Notes: generated from the letters alone by a model not told the origin. A stretch of 64,000 nucleotides of DNA from Himantopus leucocephalus (GCA_003993805.1 RSEF01000020.1:6483014-6547013), one strand, 5' to 3'. Positions 1 to 26,924 are shown, counted from the first letter of the stretch. A program made the numbers and translations.

Positions 1-946
1 CATAGCTACCGTTACTTACTCCTCACAGTGCAATATTAGAAGGATCTCTATTTAAAAAAAAAAGTATATTGGATATTCCTTGTAATTATCCAGAATTACG
101 TGAACTAGAACAGCAGAACCAAGACACTTGGTTTTAGGCTTACTTTTGTTCACCTTCAATAAACTTAGTAGTCCTTGAATCCCTGTATCTGTGGACCATA
201 GTTCAAACAAAAAAAAAAAAAAGAAAAAAAAAGTGGGCACTGCAGGAGGCTACACACCAAATAAAAGTTCAGACTGATCAGAACACCTTTGCATAGGCTG
301 TACGTGATGTATGTGTTAAAGGCAAATAAGTTTTCTTGTTTTATTGTCCCAGTACTTCCTATCAGATTTGCTCTGTCTCCTCTGGAATTGTGTATTCAGA
401 TGCAATTTCTTCTCCTAGAGGAGACTTTCCTGTAGTCTGTTTGACTTACATTGGTTTGTCTATATAATTTAACTTGCATTTAGTCTGTTAATGCTGTCAT
501 CTATAGTCCATACAAAATGTTAGGCTGAATTTTCATTTTTTAGTGTTTTTTTGGTTTATGCTGCTTAGCAAGTGACTTGTACTTGTGAATTTCACAGGCT
601 TGTATTACCTGTGAAACTGGATGCTGATGCTTTGTTTTTGAGACCTAGAGAATGAAGGTTCTAAGTGAAAACTAAGAAGAATAAAAGCAATCAAAAACTG
701 GATTTGCGTTTGGGAACTGAATTGCTTTGCAAATGTAAATCAAATTATTGTGTTGTCAAAACACATCACAAATTATTGTGATGTGTTGTCATCACAAAAT
801 CTTGAATCCTGCTTACATGCTTTGTACTGTGGAACTCTCTTAAACTCAGTCATCAGATTTGAATGCATGTGAGGTTTTTTGGGTTTTTATTTTTTTCTTT
901 CCAAGATCGTTACTGAGCCATCATGTTTATCAATTTCTTTTTTCAG
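1..946 (+). other. PEDS1: PEDS1 intron, 3' part
   Basis: This is the downstream end of an intron that begins outside the window. It ends in a pyrimidine tract and a TTTCAG acceptor at 941-946. No exon was recognised in it. It contains A- and T-rich tracts (about 210-233) and a perfect hairpin at 760-787 that is listed separately. Confidence 0.85.
760..787. repeat. Perfect 12-bp inverted repeat with a 4-nt loop
   Basis: The arms 760-771 (AACACATCACAA) and 776-787 (TTGTGATGTGTT) are exact reverse complements around ATTA. A CAAATTATTGTG direct repeat (about 751-762 and 769-780) overlaps it. Confidence 0.9.
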
Positions 947-1091
947 GCTTTCATCAGACCTTTTAGAGAACATCATATTGACCCCACAGCAATTACCAGA
1001 CATGATTTTATAGAGACCAATGGAGACAACTGCTTTATGACGCTAGTCCCGTTGGCAAACATGGCATACAAATTTGTTTCTTTTTCCCCAG
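947..1091 (+). CDS. PEDS1: PEDS1 coding exon (third from last)
   Basis: The exon is 145 nt long, starts in phase 0 after the acceptor AG at 945-946, and leaves one base (G) before the donor GTAAGC at 1092. It encodes [10 protein letters not shown] through FSFSP-type sequence, including H9, H10 and H19 of the visible fragment. The [15 protein letters not shown] segment is strongly conserved in vertebrate PEDS1. Confidence 0.95.
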
Positions 1092-4000
1092 GTAAGCTGT
1101 TACTTCTGACTTATGTGGATTTAGCATTTTTGTTGATATTTAAAGAATATTTGTCTGTGTGAAGCTAGGAGAAATCAATGAATGCGAGATGACAAGTAAT
1201 AGGTGTTGGAAGCATGATGCTCCTGGGAGGAGGGAGGGAAGCTTCTTTTTCCTTGAAGGTGGGGCGACTAGAAGGTGGGACAGCTAGATTCTCTAGCTCA
1301 ACAATCTGTGACTGAAGAGTCTTGCAAGGAAGCATTAGAAGTTACAGTAAATACTCTTTTCATAAGAGGGATCAAACTGTGTGCATATAGAGAAACTCAT
1401 TGTTCTAAAGTGTATAAAAATGTTTCATCTCTGTGTAGATGTACTTTATTTGCAAACTAGAAGTGCAAGAATTAAAAGATTAATTTAATTTTATAGACAG
1501 TAAACTCAGAGTTTTTCTTCCTGTTTATGGTGAGTTGACAGACATTGGCACTTACCAGCCTGTCTTGTGACGTTCTGGAATTGCTTACGATTTGCTGGCT
1601 CTCATGACACTTCTGTCAAAGGAACTTTGTTGAGGCCTTTCTTAGTTCCTGCAGCACCAGGCAGCTCTGTCTGGGCAAGACATCATTTTTAGTAGAAATT
1701 TACCTTTCTGTAAATGGTATTTAAAGATACACATCTTGTTTTGCAGAGGCATTATATGAAACATGTCCTTGGGAGTGTTATGTCTTTGCCCTTATCATCT
1801 TCATAACCATGACGAACCAGATTCACAAGTGGTCTCACACGTACTTTGGTCTTCCACGCTGGGTCATATTTCTACAGGACTGGCATGTTATCCTGCCACG
1901 GAAGCATCACAGGATCCATCATGTGTCTCCACACGAGACGTACTTCTGCATTACAACTGGTACTGCCATCTGGTTCATACTGCAAGCTCTCGTTAGTAGT
2001 CTAGTGCGATTCACCTGGCAAGATGTAATTTAGTGACGGCCTATTAAATACCTAGAAAATGCCATGGTGAAGTTAACTGTGCTCTTAGCTGCTCAAGTTC
2101 TTAGCAAAACTATAGTTGACTTTGTTGCATAAAAAATGTGGGGAGAAGATTTGTCATTGATTAAAAGATAACTTTCAACCTGACAGGGTAGTCAGTGGTA
2201 CGGCGATCCAATTGCATTATATCCTGGTAATCTTGTGCTAGTAATGGATTTTGTTCATTAAAGTCTTAAAGCTGCTGTTCCTTCAAAAAAGCATATCATC
2301 TGCAAGTGCAACTTACCTTGAATGCTCATTTCTAAAGCAAGGCTTCTGGATTTTCAGCATACATTCATTCTGTTTTGGGGCAGAGGCGTGGACAGGCTTG
2401 CAGGAAACTGGCTTTAGGTTCCTCCTATATCAATATTCAATTTTAGGCCCACTGTGCAGGTGGGTATACACAATCATGAGCAGTGCACAATCCTGAATAA
2501 GTTACCAAGTTAATTAGACAGCTGGAATTAAATCACTCTGCTGCTTCATTCTGTCGTTGGCTTTGACAGACAGTTTATGTTGGTTTTGAAATCTCTGCCA
2601 AGACACAAATCTAGTTCTTATGACCAGAATGACATGTAAAAACACACTACAATTAAGAGGCCTGACTTGATGGATGATAGCAAAAATCTTGCCACCCTAA
2701 GAGCTTTTTTCAGTCCTAGTGTGTCCTGAAAGTTTAAGCATGAGCATTATTAGGAGTCTTGGGCTAGTTGCTTTTTTTTTTTCATTAAAAGAAAAGAAGA
2801 TGTGCTTCTGTTCACTCCATGCTTTCTGTAAGTGTTCATACCATACTAGTCTGACATAACACAGCTTGATAAATTGTATACTTGGATTTTCCAGTGGAGC
2901 AAAGTGTTTCTGCAGCCCTAATTCTTTCTTCTAGGGTAGAAGTGAGGAGGAGGACAGAAATATGCAATCAATGCACCATTTAAAAGGGGCCTTTACAGTG
3001 TAGAATAGGGTCAGTTATTGTAATGCCCTTGTTAGTGACTTGACTTACGAGTGGATAGCCAAGGCCAAAGAGTACATTGGTTTCAGAGCTGACCTGTGTA
3101 CGTAAAGGTCCGACACTGTATCATCGCCAGGGAAGGTGTCAGATAACGGAGCTTTCTGGCATTCCCAATATTAAAGCTTTCGCACTGACTGCCGTTTTTA
3201 GACACCAGGAAGAAGTCGTCTATTCCTTGAGGGGTGATGGCTGTGTTAATGAGAATTGCATGGGCTGACTTCCTAAAGGGCATCAGTATACAGTGAGTTG
3301 AGTGGAGCTGCAGGATCGCAGGTGAGGTAGGAAAGGTCATGGCCAACTACAGAAGGTGGCTGAAAACACTGTTTTGATAGATCATTAAAGCTGTAGTTGT
3401 GTCTGATTAGGAATGATCTAGCTCTCTAGAAATATTATATTCTTCAGCAGTGAATATCCTGAACCTTCTCTCCCTTTTAGTATTTCTGTCCTGTAACAGC
3501 TATACCCATAGTCTACGACATTACCAGCAAGAACAGTTGTGTTTTCCTTCTGCTGGCTGTCACGGCTGTGGGGATGGTACTCACACCCGGCAGAGCTGGC
3601 TCTGCAGCAGCTTTCCCCTGTTCCAGTCTTGCTCGTGCTACTCTGCGTTTTAGCTCTTTCCTCTAACATGAACCACTGCTGCTAGCTCACTGTTCCCGTT
3701 GCGGTAACAACTTCTTCATTCCTGCCTCTCCTTTGGTTTTGGTTTCTTATGCTTTTTTCCCTTTTCCAGAAAGGTATGCGGAGTAAAGCATAGCATATGT
3801 GCTTACCAAACAGTACTGCAAGTGCGGGATAACTAATATAACCCTGTGTACATCCATCTCTTCCTGGTTGTAGGAAAACTTCTACAGGAAAATAATGTTT
3901 CCCAGTGATAATTTATTTTGGTTTTCCTAGTTTTACAGTATTTAATAAAACAGAAGCCTAAAGTTACTATATAACAGATTGTAATAAAACCCTGTGAAAT

Positions 4001-5320
4001 GGCCTCTTTGTGCACTCTCCTGTTAACTACACATAGTTAGCTTGGCATCAAAATACAGTAACAGAAAATCAAGTTAATGTACCAATTCATATCCTAAAAG
4101 TGAGACATAAAGTCCTTCTGAATTGGGGGTGAGGCCTATTAAGCTTGTGTGAGTTCCAGCCTAACAATGTACAGTGCAACATTTCTACAAAACATTCAAA
4201 ATACCCTGGATCTGTAGGCTAGGGAAGATGCATTAAACTCCTGCTGCATGCAGAACATGATGGCGCTTACTGCCATTTTTACATAAAATGGTAAAAGCCT
4301 GTCCCGTATCAACCTGTTACAGCCTTTCTGGTTACTTGGAAGCAGAAGTGCTCTGCTGGCCAAGTTGCACAGCTTTGGCAGTGTGCTGCTGGCGGTGCTG
4401 CCCTTTTAATGCAGGAAGTGTCCAACGTCAGCTACTGTTAAATGCAGCGTGGTTGGTACAAGATTTCCCCATCACAGGCTTCATTAGCAATCAGGTATGA
4501 AAACTTTAATTTTGCCCAAGGAGAGTATAATACATTTAAGTACCCTTGTACATGAAAACTGGTGTTGGAACTATGTAAACTTGAGGCTTTATTTAAGAAA
4601 AAACTTTGAGTTTGCTGAGCCTTAGTTAGTGGTGTTTAGGTCCCAAATAGAAATCTTGATATTTTTTTTTTAATTATTACTTTTTAAATTTTTCTTTAAA
4701 TTTTTTCTTTTTTTTCTTTAATTGTGGCATCGATAATGTATTTGAAATTTCAGAGCCATGTTGTGTGTATTTACTTTCTTGCTGTACTACCTAATGAACT
4801 AGGTAGGGGTTGGAACTAGATGATCGTTAAGGTCCCTTCCAACTCTAACCATTCTATGAATGAGAAATGCAGGGAAAAGCCAAGCTGGCTGCGGTGATGG
4901 GGAAACTAATTGGGGAAAAATAGCTGAAAATTTTGGGTTGGCATTTTTGTTTGCTTAAATTTCAGTACTAAATCTAAGGTGCTACTAATACAAATATCTT
5001 GTTTCTAACACAAATCATTCAACGTGATGGTCCCTTTTCTGATAGCTTTGCAATGGCCATAGAGTAGTTCACCTCTGAACTCCCCTTACGTTTACCTTGT
5101 GTTTAATTTAAAGAATGTTATTAAATAAACATTGCAAGACATTGAACTTTGGATGCTGTGACAAACTAATCCTTTTTTGTTCCTTTGCAATCACCTAGGT
5201 TGGCTGAACTATCCATTAGAGAAGATAAGATTCTGGAGGTGTTTGGAGAACATAATCCAAGGAGTTACTGGAGAGAAGCCAAGAGCAGATGACATGAAAT
5301 GGGCTCAGAAAATTAAATAA
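947..5320 (+). CDS. PEDS1: PEDS1 (TMEM189/Kua), 3' part: plasmanylethanolamine desaturase, three exons
   Basis: The coding sequence is join(947-1091, 1747-1959, 5199-5320), giving 159 residues and a TAA stop; the 5' exons lie left of the window. The family protein is an ER membrane, di-iron-type desaturase that introduces the vinyl-ether double bond of plasmalogens, and is about 270 residues long in human, so roughly the last 60 percent is here. Visible residues, numbered from the first one in the window, include H9, H10 and H19 in the first exon. The second exon holds an IHKWSH motif (H75, H79), DWH (H95) and a KHHRIHH cluster (H102, H103, H106, H107) with H111. This histidine-rich pattern is the metal-binding signature of the Kua/CarF/FAD4 desaturase family. 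A hydrophobic stretch at about residues 57-71 is a likely membrane segment. All introns are GT-AG and no frame break is seen. UBE2V1 follows in the same orientation. Confidence 0.96.
1747..1959 (+). CDS. PEDS1: PEDS1 coding exon (second from last), histidine-cluster exon
   Basis: The exon is 213 nt long, between the acceptor TTGCAG (1741-1746) and a donor GTACTG at 1960. It begins with AG, completing a Glu codon with the G of the previous exon, and ends with a lone G (phase 1). It carries one hydrophobic segment and most of the desaturase histidines: IHKWSH, DWH, KHHRIHH and SPHE. The GTACTG donor departs from GTRAGT, which leaves room for alternative splicing. The phase is what allows joining either to 5199 or to UBE2V1 exon 2 at 21036. 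Confidence 0.96.
1960..5198 (+). other. PEDS1: PEDS1 last intron (about 3.2 kb)
   Basis: This is non-coding sequence of moderate to low GC with no further exon recognised. The only repeat identified is the short CR1 3' end at about 4801-4862. A T-rich stretch lies at about 4660-4715. Confidence 0.85.
4801..4862 (+). mobile_element. CR1 LINE fragment, extreme 3' end
   Basis: The sequence runs from GGTTGGAACTAGATGATC through GGTCCCTTCCAACTC to ATTCTATGAATG. This is the diagnostic 3' end of avian CR1 retrotransposons, which finish in ATTCTATGR octamers. Only about 60 bp survive, as expected for a severely 5'-truncated copy, and it lies in the sense orientation inside the PEDS1 intron. It is non-coding and not mobile by itself. 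Confidence 0.88.
5199..5320 (+). CDS. PEDS1: PEDS1 terminal coding exon
   Basis: The exon opens after the acceptor CACCTAG (AG at 5197-5198). Its first two bases, GT, complete a Gly codon with the previous exon. It encodes WLNYPLEK through [16 protein letters not shown] and ends with TAA at 5318-5320. The strongly conserved C-terminal [16 protein letters not shown] sequence identifies PEDS1 beyond doubt. This exon would be skipped in a Kua-UEV fusion transcript. Confidence 0.96.
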
Positions 5321-6160
5321 CTTTTGCCAGCCTTCTGCAATCCTTAACTTGTTGCCAATGTTGGGTTTTTTTAAAAAAAAAAAAAAAAAAAAGAAGTTGA
5401 AATTCTGAGGAATAAAAAGCAAAACTNCAAAGAAATAACAGACTCTAAAGCACAAACTAAAAAGTGCTAACACAGACTGTAATGAAAAGAACTAATTCTT
5501 AAAACAATACTTGAAATGAAGATGATTACTTTTACTGAGCACCTTTTCGTTTAGCCATGTCTGCTTACATCTTAGAAAATACTTCATCACTGTATCTCAG
5601 AAGGCTATCGGGCAAGCCAGAAGGCAGGACAGTCACTCCATTGGTACATGGTGGCGTAGTAAACATGTGTTGTATCAACATTATTTAACGCTTCAAAAAT
5701 AGCTTGTTGCCTAAGACCTATAGGGAGAATGGTGAGAACAGTTTGTCACTTCATGTTTGAGTGCAAATGCACTGCGTGAAAACAGTGTGTCGGAGTAATG
5801 GAAGCCTATAAAATCATCACTGTTCAATACACATAGTGATTGATAAATTTACAGCTCTATCTTCACTATCATGTTAAATCTAATTGATGTAATGTGGAAC
5901 AGACTTCGAGAATCCCACTCCACCAGTGGGCCATAAATCCCCAAGTGTCTTCAGTTTCCCTTAAAATAAAATTGTTCTACTCTCTATGTGGAATTGAGCA
6001 AACTGTTTCTGCATAAGCCTTCAATTTAACAAGGCTCTGAGGAGAGAGAGGGCATCCAGTACAACACATGTTCACATTTGTTCATGTGGAGTGCTCACTG
6101 ATGAGTCGTCTATTAAGTGTTTCCTACCCTGACAATAAATGTTTAAAATAGTTCTAGCAT
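5321..6160 (+). other. PEDS1: PEDS1 3' UTR (probable extent)
   Basis: AT-rich non-coding sequence follows the TAA. AATAAA hexamers occur at 5411-5416 and 6134-6139, and an AATATAAA-like word near 6289. The first would give a very short UTR. The second gives about 0.8 kb and is my preferred choice, although cleavage further on at about 6.3 kb is possible. A poly-A tract at about 5371-5392 could cause internal priming in cDNA libraries. Base 5427 is an N. Confidence 0.5.
6134..6139 (+). promoter_or_regulatory. PEDS1: Candidate polyadenylation signal of PEDS1
   Basis: A canonical AATAAA lies about 815 nt after the PEDS1 stop and is followed by a T-rich stretch. Use of a proximal signal at 5411 cannot be excluded. 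Confidence 0.4.
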
Positions 6161-6349
6161 TGGGCACATTGCAAATAGCTGTATTCAAGAGCTCAAGGTA
6201 TCAAACTTGTAATGTTAGAAGGGAAATGTCAATGACTGGTGTTTTGTTCTTTTATTTTTTTTAAGGTGCTTGCTTGTTTCTGTAAATAATATAAAGCCTT
6301 AATCTCTTCTGGTGTAATGGAATAATATTTTAATGTGATGTTTGAATGT

Positions 6350-9300
6350 ATATAATATATTTATAACAAAGCAGTTGGATAATACTAATCACGTTTGTTA
6401 AGTCTTGTTGCTTCGTTCATGCATTATCAGCACTTGGTCCAAGAACTTGATTACTGGCTACAAAACGGTTCATGATGTTCCAGCCACCTGGAACATGTTG
6501 CAGCCTGTTAAGCCTTTGTTAGGTTGAGGTGATCAATTGTTACAGTTTCAGCGTGACGCTGTATTACACCCGACTTCAACACCTTTCAAGAAGTGCAAGC
6601 AGTTCTGCTTTGGATGCTAAGGAGTAACTCTGCTCCACTGGGGGGAGTGAAGTTTCCCTAAGCACATCCAACAGGCGCTTTATCAAGTCAATGTGATTTG
6701 GATCTTGTTTAATTCTTTCCTAAATGAAAGCTTACTGATGGTCAAATCTAAGACTATTTTCGCTTCCCTAGTTGTAAATTATGTTGAATTCAAACTGTCT
6801 TTTCCTGAAGACCATGGTAAGGTGGTTTTGAGTCATAGGTTTAGACTGACCTTGTTCTCAACTTCTTTGGATATGATGGACCACAACTTCTGAAAGAGTT
6901 GGCACTTGGCAGCTCTCCTTCAGTGAAAACTGCTGAATGCAGAGACGTCTGAGCTGGGTTCTGCAGATTAAAATCGCAGTTGGTACCTTGGTTACAAAAT
7001 ATTTAATGTGTTTAAATGATTCAGACCCTTGGAGAACTTTATACTATTACGTGAAACTATGGTCTATTCCAGTTGTCACAGTCGGTATCGGGTCTCTGTG
7101 TAGCTGTGACAGTAAAGAATACTTCCACTTTAGAAGGAGTCTCAAAATGTATTTAGTTGAAATTGGAGGAAGAGGGAGGAATACTTATTTAATGCTGTTA
7201 TTGTGGAAGATGGGTGTGTGATTTCATACTATCTTTGGTGAAAAGAGCAGGTTTTCCCCTTTTTCTCCCACTCATGCCATCAAAGGCCTTGGCAAAGCAG
7301 GCCATGTGTAGGACCACACCACGTATAATAACACAGAGCACTGGGGGGAGCAGCCAGGAGGTTGCAGGCTTGGTTAGGGAAGACTGTTGCAAGCTGGCAG
7401 GTTCTTTGTTAATTATTGCCTACTTCTCCCAGATCTGTGTGTTGAAGAGGTGTAATTCTGAGTCAAACCTGTTGGCTTGATGTTGTTCCTGGAAGTAGTT
7501 TTATCTCTACTTGTTTTAATTTCCAGGCATTGACTGTTTAGCTTTACGTTAAATTGAGATGAGAATATAAAGTTAGGTGGGGAGAAAGGTAATTTCCACT
7601 ATTGTGGAAGTCAGCGTGGCGATCATTGCTGCGAATCAGTGCAGTTAGATCAGTTAATATTTGCTATTTGTAGCTGAAACTTATTTTACATTTCTTTGGC
7701 ATAACAGGTGTGACGGGTGTTGAACTGAATATATGCTGAATGCTGGTAAGGATGCAAACTACCGTGTGTCCAGAGCACAGAATGCTTCTCCTTCCTCTTC
7801 TCCCCATCCAGTGTGAGTGTGCTGCAGTTTGAGGTGTAGGAAGGCGTAGGAAACAACGTCTGTTGCTGTGAGTACAAAGAACTGCAGTAGTTATTTCTGT
7901 CATCTTGAGAAAAGTTTAGATTCACGCCACCTTCTACCTTGAGACTCTCATAATCCATATTCCAACAGATTTGTAGTCCTTGGTTGTCTGTCCCTCTTGC
8001 CTTCATCCCTTTCTTCCCCTTTTGCTTACCTTTGACCCCAGTTTGAGTGAAGTAAACCAGTGTCGAAAGGCCAGTACAGAACTGGGTGGATGCTCAGGAC
8101 TCCTGTGTAAACCAGCATTAAGCACTACGTCCTTTGAGAGCTTGTCTCTTACTGCAAATTTAAATGCCCAGTGAAAGCAGTGGTGCTGTGTATATAACAA
8201 ATGGATTTGAAGCACATAAATTATTAGAATTTGTACTTCAAGAGTGCTGTTAAAGGCAATTGCTGTTGTCCAAACCTTTCTCAGCCACTTGATCTATAGT
8301 CTTACTGGAAACAAATCTGAGCTACTAATACTGGTGGCTGCTGGGGCTATCTATCTGTTAATCTTGATTAATTATGTGAAACTGGGACAGCAGTTAAGCT
8401 CTGGATGCTGTTTTACGTGCTGATGCTGTGCTGGACTCCAGAGGCAGCTCTCGCTCAGAGTGACTTGGGGCGTCCGACGTGGCTGGCATCTCCCGGGGTC
8501 CCATGTTCGTGTCACTGTTCGTAAGGCAATGAGGAGGGACATGGCCTGTGAGCAAGGGTTGGGTTTGTAATCCTTCATCTTTCCCTCCCTGCTGTGAGTT
8601 GAGGTGTATCGTAAAGCTTCCTACTCCTTGGAGGAGGGTTAATGAGTACCTGTATGAATTGGCTTGTTCTTGGGGCTTCCGCTGGTTACTGGAAACTGTT
8701 CCACCTATTTAGAGTAGCGGATGCTTCCATAAAATCAATACGGCAATTCTGGAGCAAAAGGCTACGTGGATCCTTCTTAACAGATGTAAATCTGGCTTAA
8801 GATAAGTTTGTCTTAAGTTGATTAGAAACAGATTAGAGCTAAAGCAGAATAAGGCACTCCTTTTAAACTCCACAGAGATGGCCTGCACTTGAGTTTAACT
8901 AAATGCTTTTAAAAGCTATTCGATTTCAGTCTCTCATCTCCACAGAAAGATGTGGTCAGTCTCCTGCTCCCTGGACCTTCAGGGGAAGGTCTTTCAGGCC
9001 TTCAACTTCTGCCAAGTGTGTAGTTGCCCTCCAGCGAGCCGGCTACTCGTGGTCACGCGAGGGCCTCGCAGGAGCAGATCCATTCCTTTATGTGTATCTG
9101 TGGCGTTGCAGGGGACAGAGCTGTTTGGGGACTCGTCTGCAAGGGGAAGCACTGCACTGTGGTAAACTGTGGAAAAATTACTGCAAAGTGCCTTAAAATC
9201 CCATTCAGCCTTTTCTTAAGCCAGTCTTTAGGACAGCCTGATGGGCTTGGATTTGGTGTTTGCTTTGAAGTTCCCATGGACGCATTTTAAACTGCTCAGC

Positions 9301-10615
9301 TTTCGTGTCCCTCAACTTCTCCAATTTTGTTTCGTTTTGCCCCTGGAGCAAGTTATCTGTGTTCTCTCTGCTCGCCTGCAGCCTCGACCTGTCTGCTGCC
9401 TCTGTGAAACACTGGGGACAAACGAGGAGGAACCCCGCTCACAGAGCGCGGTGGCTGGAGCAAACGGGAGGCGATCACACTGCACGAGGAAGGGGCTTAC
9501 TCCTTAAGCCAGCATACAGACCACAAGCGCATTGGCAGAAGTGTGTCTTTCTGCCATGTTTTTGTTCTGCACTATTTAAAAAAGAAAACCAAAAAAGCTC
9601 AAGAGCTGGTTTGGCCCACGGCTGTTTGCACAGGGTGGTAGCACCAGCACCCCCAGACTCGCCTCTGAGATGGGGCCAGACGAGGAGGTTTTGGCTCAGG
9701 TGCAGTGTCTGTCTGTCTGTCATGCTCCTGGAACGTGACTAGCAGCAGGCCTAAAAAGTGGAAGGTCGGTAGGGGGTTAAGCTAGTCACCCACCTTGTCC
9801 CCCAAAGCTACTGGTTCTGCTGGAGCGAGAGGGGCTCTGGCAGCTTGATGCCAACCGTGGTTATCCCGGTGCGCTCCCAGCGCCCGCGCCAGGTTTGCTG
9901 AGCTCTTGTGCCACCTAGCTGCTTCGCTGGTGGCTTCAGCTGTCCCCTCACAGCCTGTCTGAAACGCGCTGTCAGAATTAAATGAAATAAAATCCAACAT
10001 TGCTATTTTAAAGTAGCTTCAAAGAATAATTGATAGAAGCAGTACTGTTTGCTGCTGAAAGCTGCCTTAACTGCGTAAATGGCTTAAAAGGCAATGGGTC
10101 TCCAAAACATTTTGCTTTGTAATTGTTTCTGCAAATTTTCATATGATGTCGTGGGGCACGGTTTTTAGAATATATGTTGCAAGACAAACCAGAATTCATT
10201 TCCCTCTTCGTTTTTTTTTTCTTTCTTATTACTGTATTAACTGGAGAGGGATAAGAGGGAAGATGCGCTGTTGATTAAAACATGGCATTGTAGATGTTCC
10301 TATGTCTCTTCTGGATTCCTATCAGCTAGTTTAGGCCTGAAAATAATTCTCATTGCCACGTATGGGCCAGCAGCGACCTCCTGAAACACTGAGCAGTATG
10401 TGGAGGTGCTTCATCCCCTTTCAGCTCCACCCCCCCCCCCCCNCCCCCCGGAGCATCACAGGAGCGGTTGGGGATGCAAAGGCATAAACGGTGTCAGGTT
10501 ATTACAAAGTGACTGTTTGTAAAGCAGTAGGAGAGCTAATGCTGCTCGTGTTCTGGCTGTAGTGAACGTACTTCGCCAATTATTCATATTAATTGCATTT
10601 GAGTTTTATGGGCTG
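6350..10615. other. PEDS1-UBE2V1 intergenic region
   Basis: This is about 4.3 kb of unique-looking sequence with no gene or recognised transposon. The short frames here are not conserved-looking and have no domain. GC rises locally at about 8.9-9.9 kb. A C homopolymer interrupted by one N (10430-10449) precedes the CpG island. In read-through transcripts this stretch would be intronic. Confidence 0.7.
10430..10449. repeat. Poly-C run with an ambiguous base
   Basis: There are 13 C, one N at 10443, then 6 C. This is a homopolymer whose length was probably not resolved by sequencing. Confidence 0.9.
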
Positions 10616-10960
10616 TTAAATGCTTGAGAGCGTGCTGGTGTTTCAGAGCCCCCCGGGGAGCTCGCTGGGGTTGCTTTCCCCGGGGCTGCCTGCCGGAGCG
10701 GGGCAGGGGCGGACCCGCGGCTGCCCCGGTCGGGGGACTCGTCCCGTCGCCGGCGGCCCCCGTCCGGCCCCCCCGCGGCTCTGCCCCTCCCGGGGCGCCC
10801 GCCCGCGCAACGGAGCTCCGGACGCGCCCTGCGTGCACCACACAGCTCTCCGCGCCGCCTCCCCTTAGCGCGCCCGCCCGCGCCGCGCCCTCAGAGCCGC
10901 ACTTCCCGCGTTGCGTTGACGTGGTGGGAGGGGGCGGGGCTCCAGCGGCAGCGGCGCAAG

Positions 10961-25269
<14,309 letters not shown>

Positions 25270-26697
25270 TTAAAAAAACAAAAACAAAAAAACATGCCCC
25301 CCTTATTCAATTTAAGCTGTCTTCATTTTCCACAGTAGTAAATTTTCTAGATGCATCTTGTAGACCTCAAAATACTGGAAAGGATGTTCCCATTCAAAGG
25401 AAGTTTTTCTTGAGATACTGTAAATGATACTAATTTTTTTTCATTTGAAATATAAGTTGTGCTATAACAAATAATCCTGTTGTGTAACCACTGTCCACAT
25501 AGCTGAACTTCTGGTATCAGGAAAAGTCTATTTAAATTTATTACTGTCAAGACCAGTGTGGCACATCTAACTTAACTGTGAAAGCATACATCCCACAATC
25601 ACCTTGCTGTGTGTCTGGCCTGGGTTGTTGTTTTTTTTTTCTTTTTCTGTCTTTTGCAATAGAGTCGAAGCTCAGGGCTATTTATTAGAGTAGACACAAA
25701 GGTTTTTGCTTCCAGTACTACACTGGGCTTTATGGACTACTAATGGGGATGTGTGCTAACCTCAGTCATCCCTCCCTTTGTGCTATCTCTAGTAAAGGCT
25801 GAATGTGACTGTGGTCGTCTTTGTTTTTTTATTATTTTTTTTAAATGCCCTGATAATCTGGGGCAAGCTTTCCTTCTTCCCTTTGGCCAAGGCATAGATT
25901 GTATTTCTCTTCCTGGTCCGCCTCACCTGTGGCGTGGGTTTTGGGTGAGGGATTCAGGGTTCTTTTAATCTCTTTCCTCTTCCCCTCTTTTTAGTGGGGA
26001 TGCTGCTTTCTTTTTGCCCCTCTTTGTGACTCTTCTCACCCCTGGCCAGCAGGGGTAAGTGTTGGGGCAATAACTTGACCTTTTCCCTCCTGCTTATCAT
26101 TTTGGTTTTGCAACAAATTTAGTCTTCACCAGCCTGAGAAACAAGAGTATCTATTCTGCTCGCAAACTTGGATTTTCCCTGTCCTTCCAGCACTGCTGCC
26201 ACACCGCCAAGCTGGCCACGGCTGATGTTATTAGATAGGCTTTTGACATGGTGAAAAGAGCAGTAATTTACCAGGATTGCCGAAATCTTCTGCTGCCAAA
26301 CTTTAATGGGGAAACTCTGCATCTAGAGATTCTGAACACACACTCCAGCTCTAATAGTTGTATTTTGGTGCTTTGGATTGACCCAAGAATGTTAATGAAT
26401 GAAATGTTGCACTTAGGTTTGGCCCTTCTAAAGATGTGACGACTACAGACAAATCAAATCGGCGTAGTAGATTTTATTAGAATTCTGTAAGTCTTGGAAG
26501 AGAAATCTCTTCAGTGAAGATTTTGGGGAAGTGGTGCATACAGCAGATTAAGGACCGTAATTGGCTTTGCATCCTGGCAAATCACTGCCTTTTCTGGTTT
26601 ACTCTTTTGGACCACTAACTGCTGAAATGTGGATGCAAGCTTACATACAACCAACCTAGTGTGTCCTAAGTTTTATGACAAATTCAGTGTTTGTGTA

Positions 26698-26740
26698 AAA
26701 AAAAAAAGAGGAAAAAAAAAAGAAAAAAAGAAAAAAGTAA
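26698..26740. repeat. A-rich low-complexity tract
   Basis: This is an A homopolymer interrupted by a few G and one T, inside the UBE2V1 3' UTR. No element adjoining it resembles a retrotransposon, so I regard it as low complexity and not a LINE or SINE tail. Confidence 0.85.
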
Positions 26741-26741
26741 A

Positions 26742-26747
26742 AATAAA
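26742..26747 (+). promoter_or_regulatory. UBE2V1: Candidate polyadenylation signal 1 of UBE2V1
   Basis: AATAAA lies directly after a 40-nt A-rich tract, about 1.47 kb after the stop codon. Confidence 0.45.
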
Positions 26748-26918
26748 CACATTTTAAAGCAGCAGCTATCAAGTCAATGAACAATTGATGTTTCCATTAA
26801 CTCTTTGGAGGAAAATATTAGTTGTAAGGATTTAACATCCTCTGTAATTAAAGTTTAACATAACAGTATTCCATAAGCAGCCTTTTTATTGTATCAGACC
26901 ATTGCCTGATTTTAATAT

Positions 26919-26924
26919 AATAAA
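26919..26924 (+). promoter_or_regulatory. UBE2V1: Candidate polyadenylation signal 2 of UBE2V1
   Basis: AATAAA is followed within 40 nt by GTGTGC and a T-rich stretch, the usual downstream-element composition. I slightly prefer it to signal 1. Confidence 0.5.

Noticed and set aside
26698..26740. A-rich tract as a retrotransposon tail
   Set aside because: No LINE or SINE body adjoins it and there is no target duplication; it lies within the UBE2V1 3' UTR.
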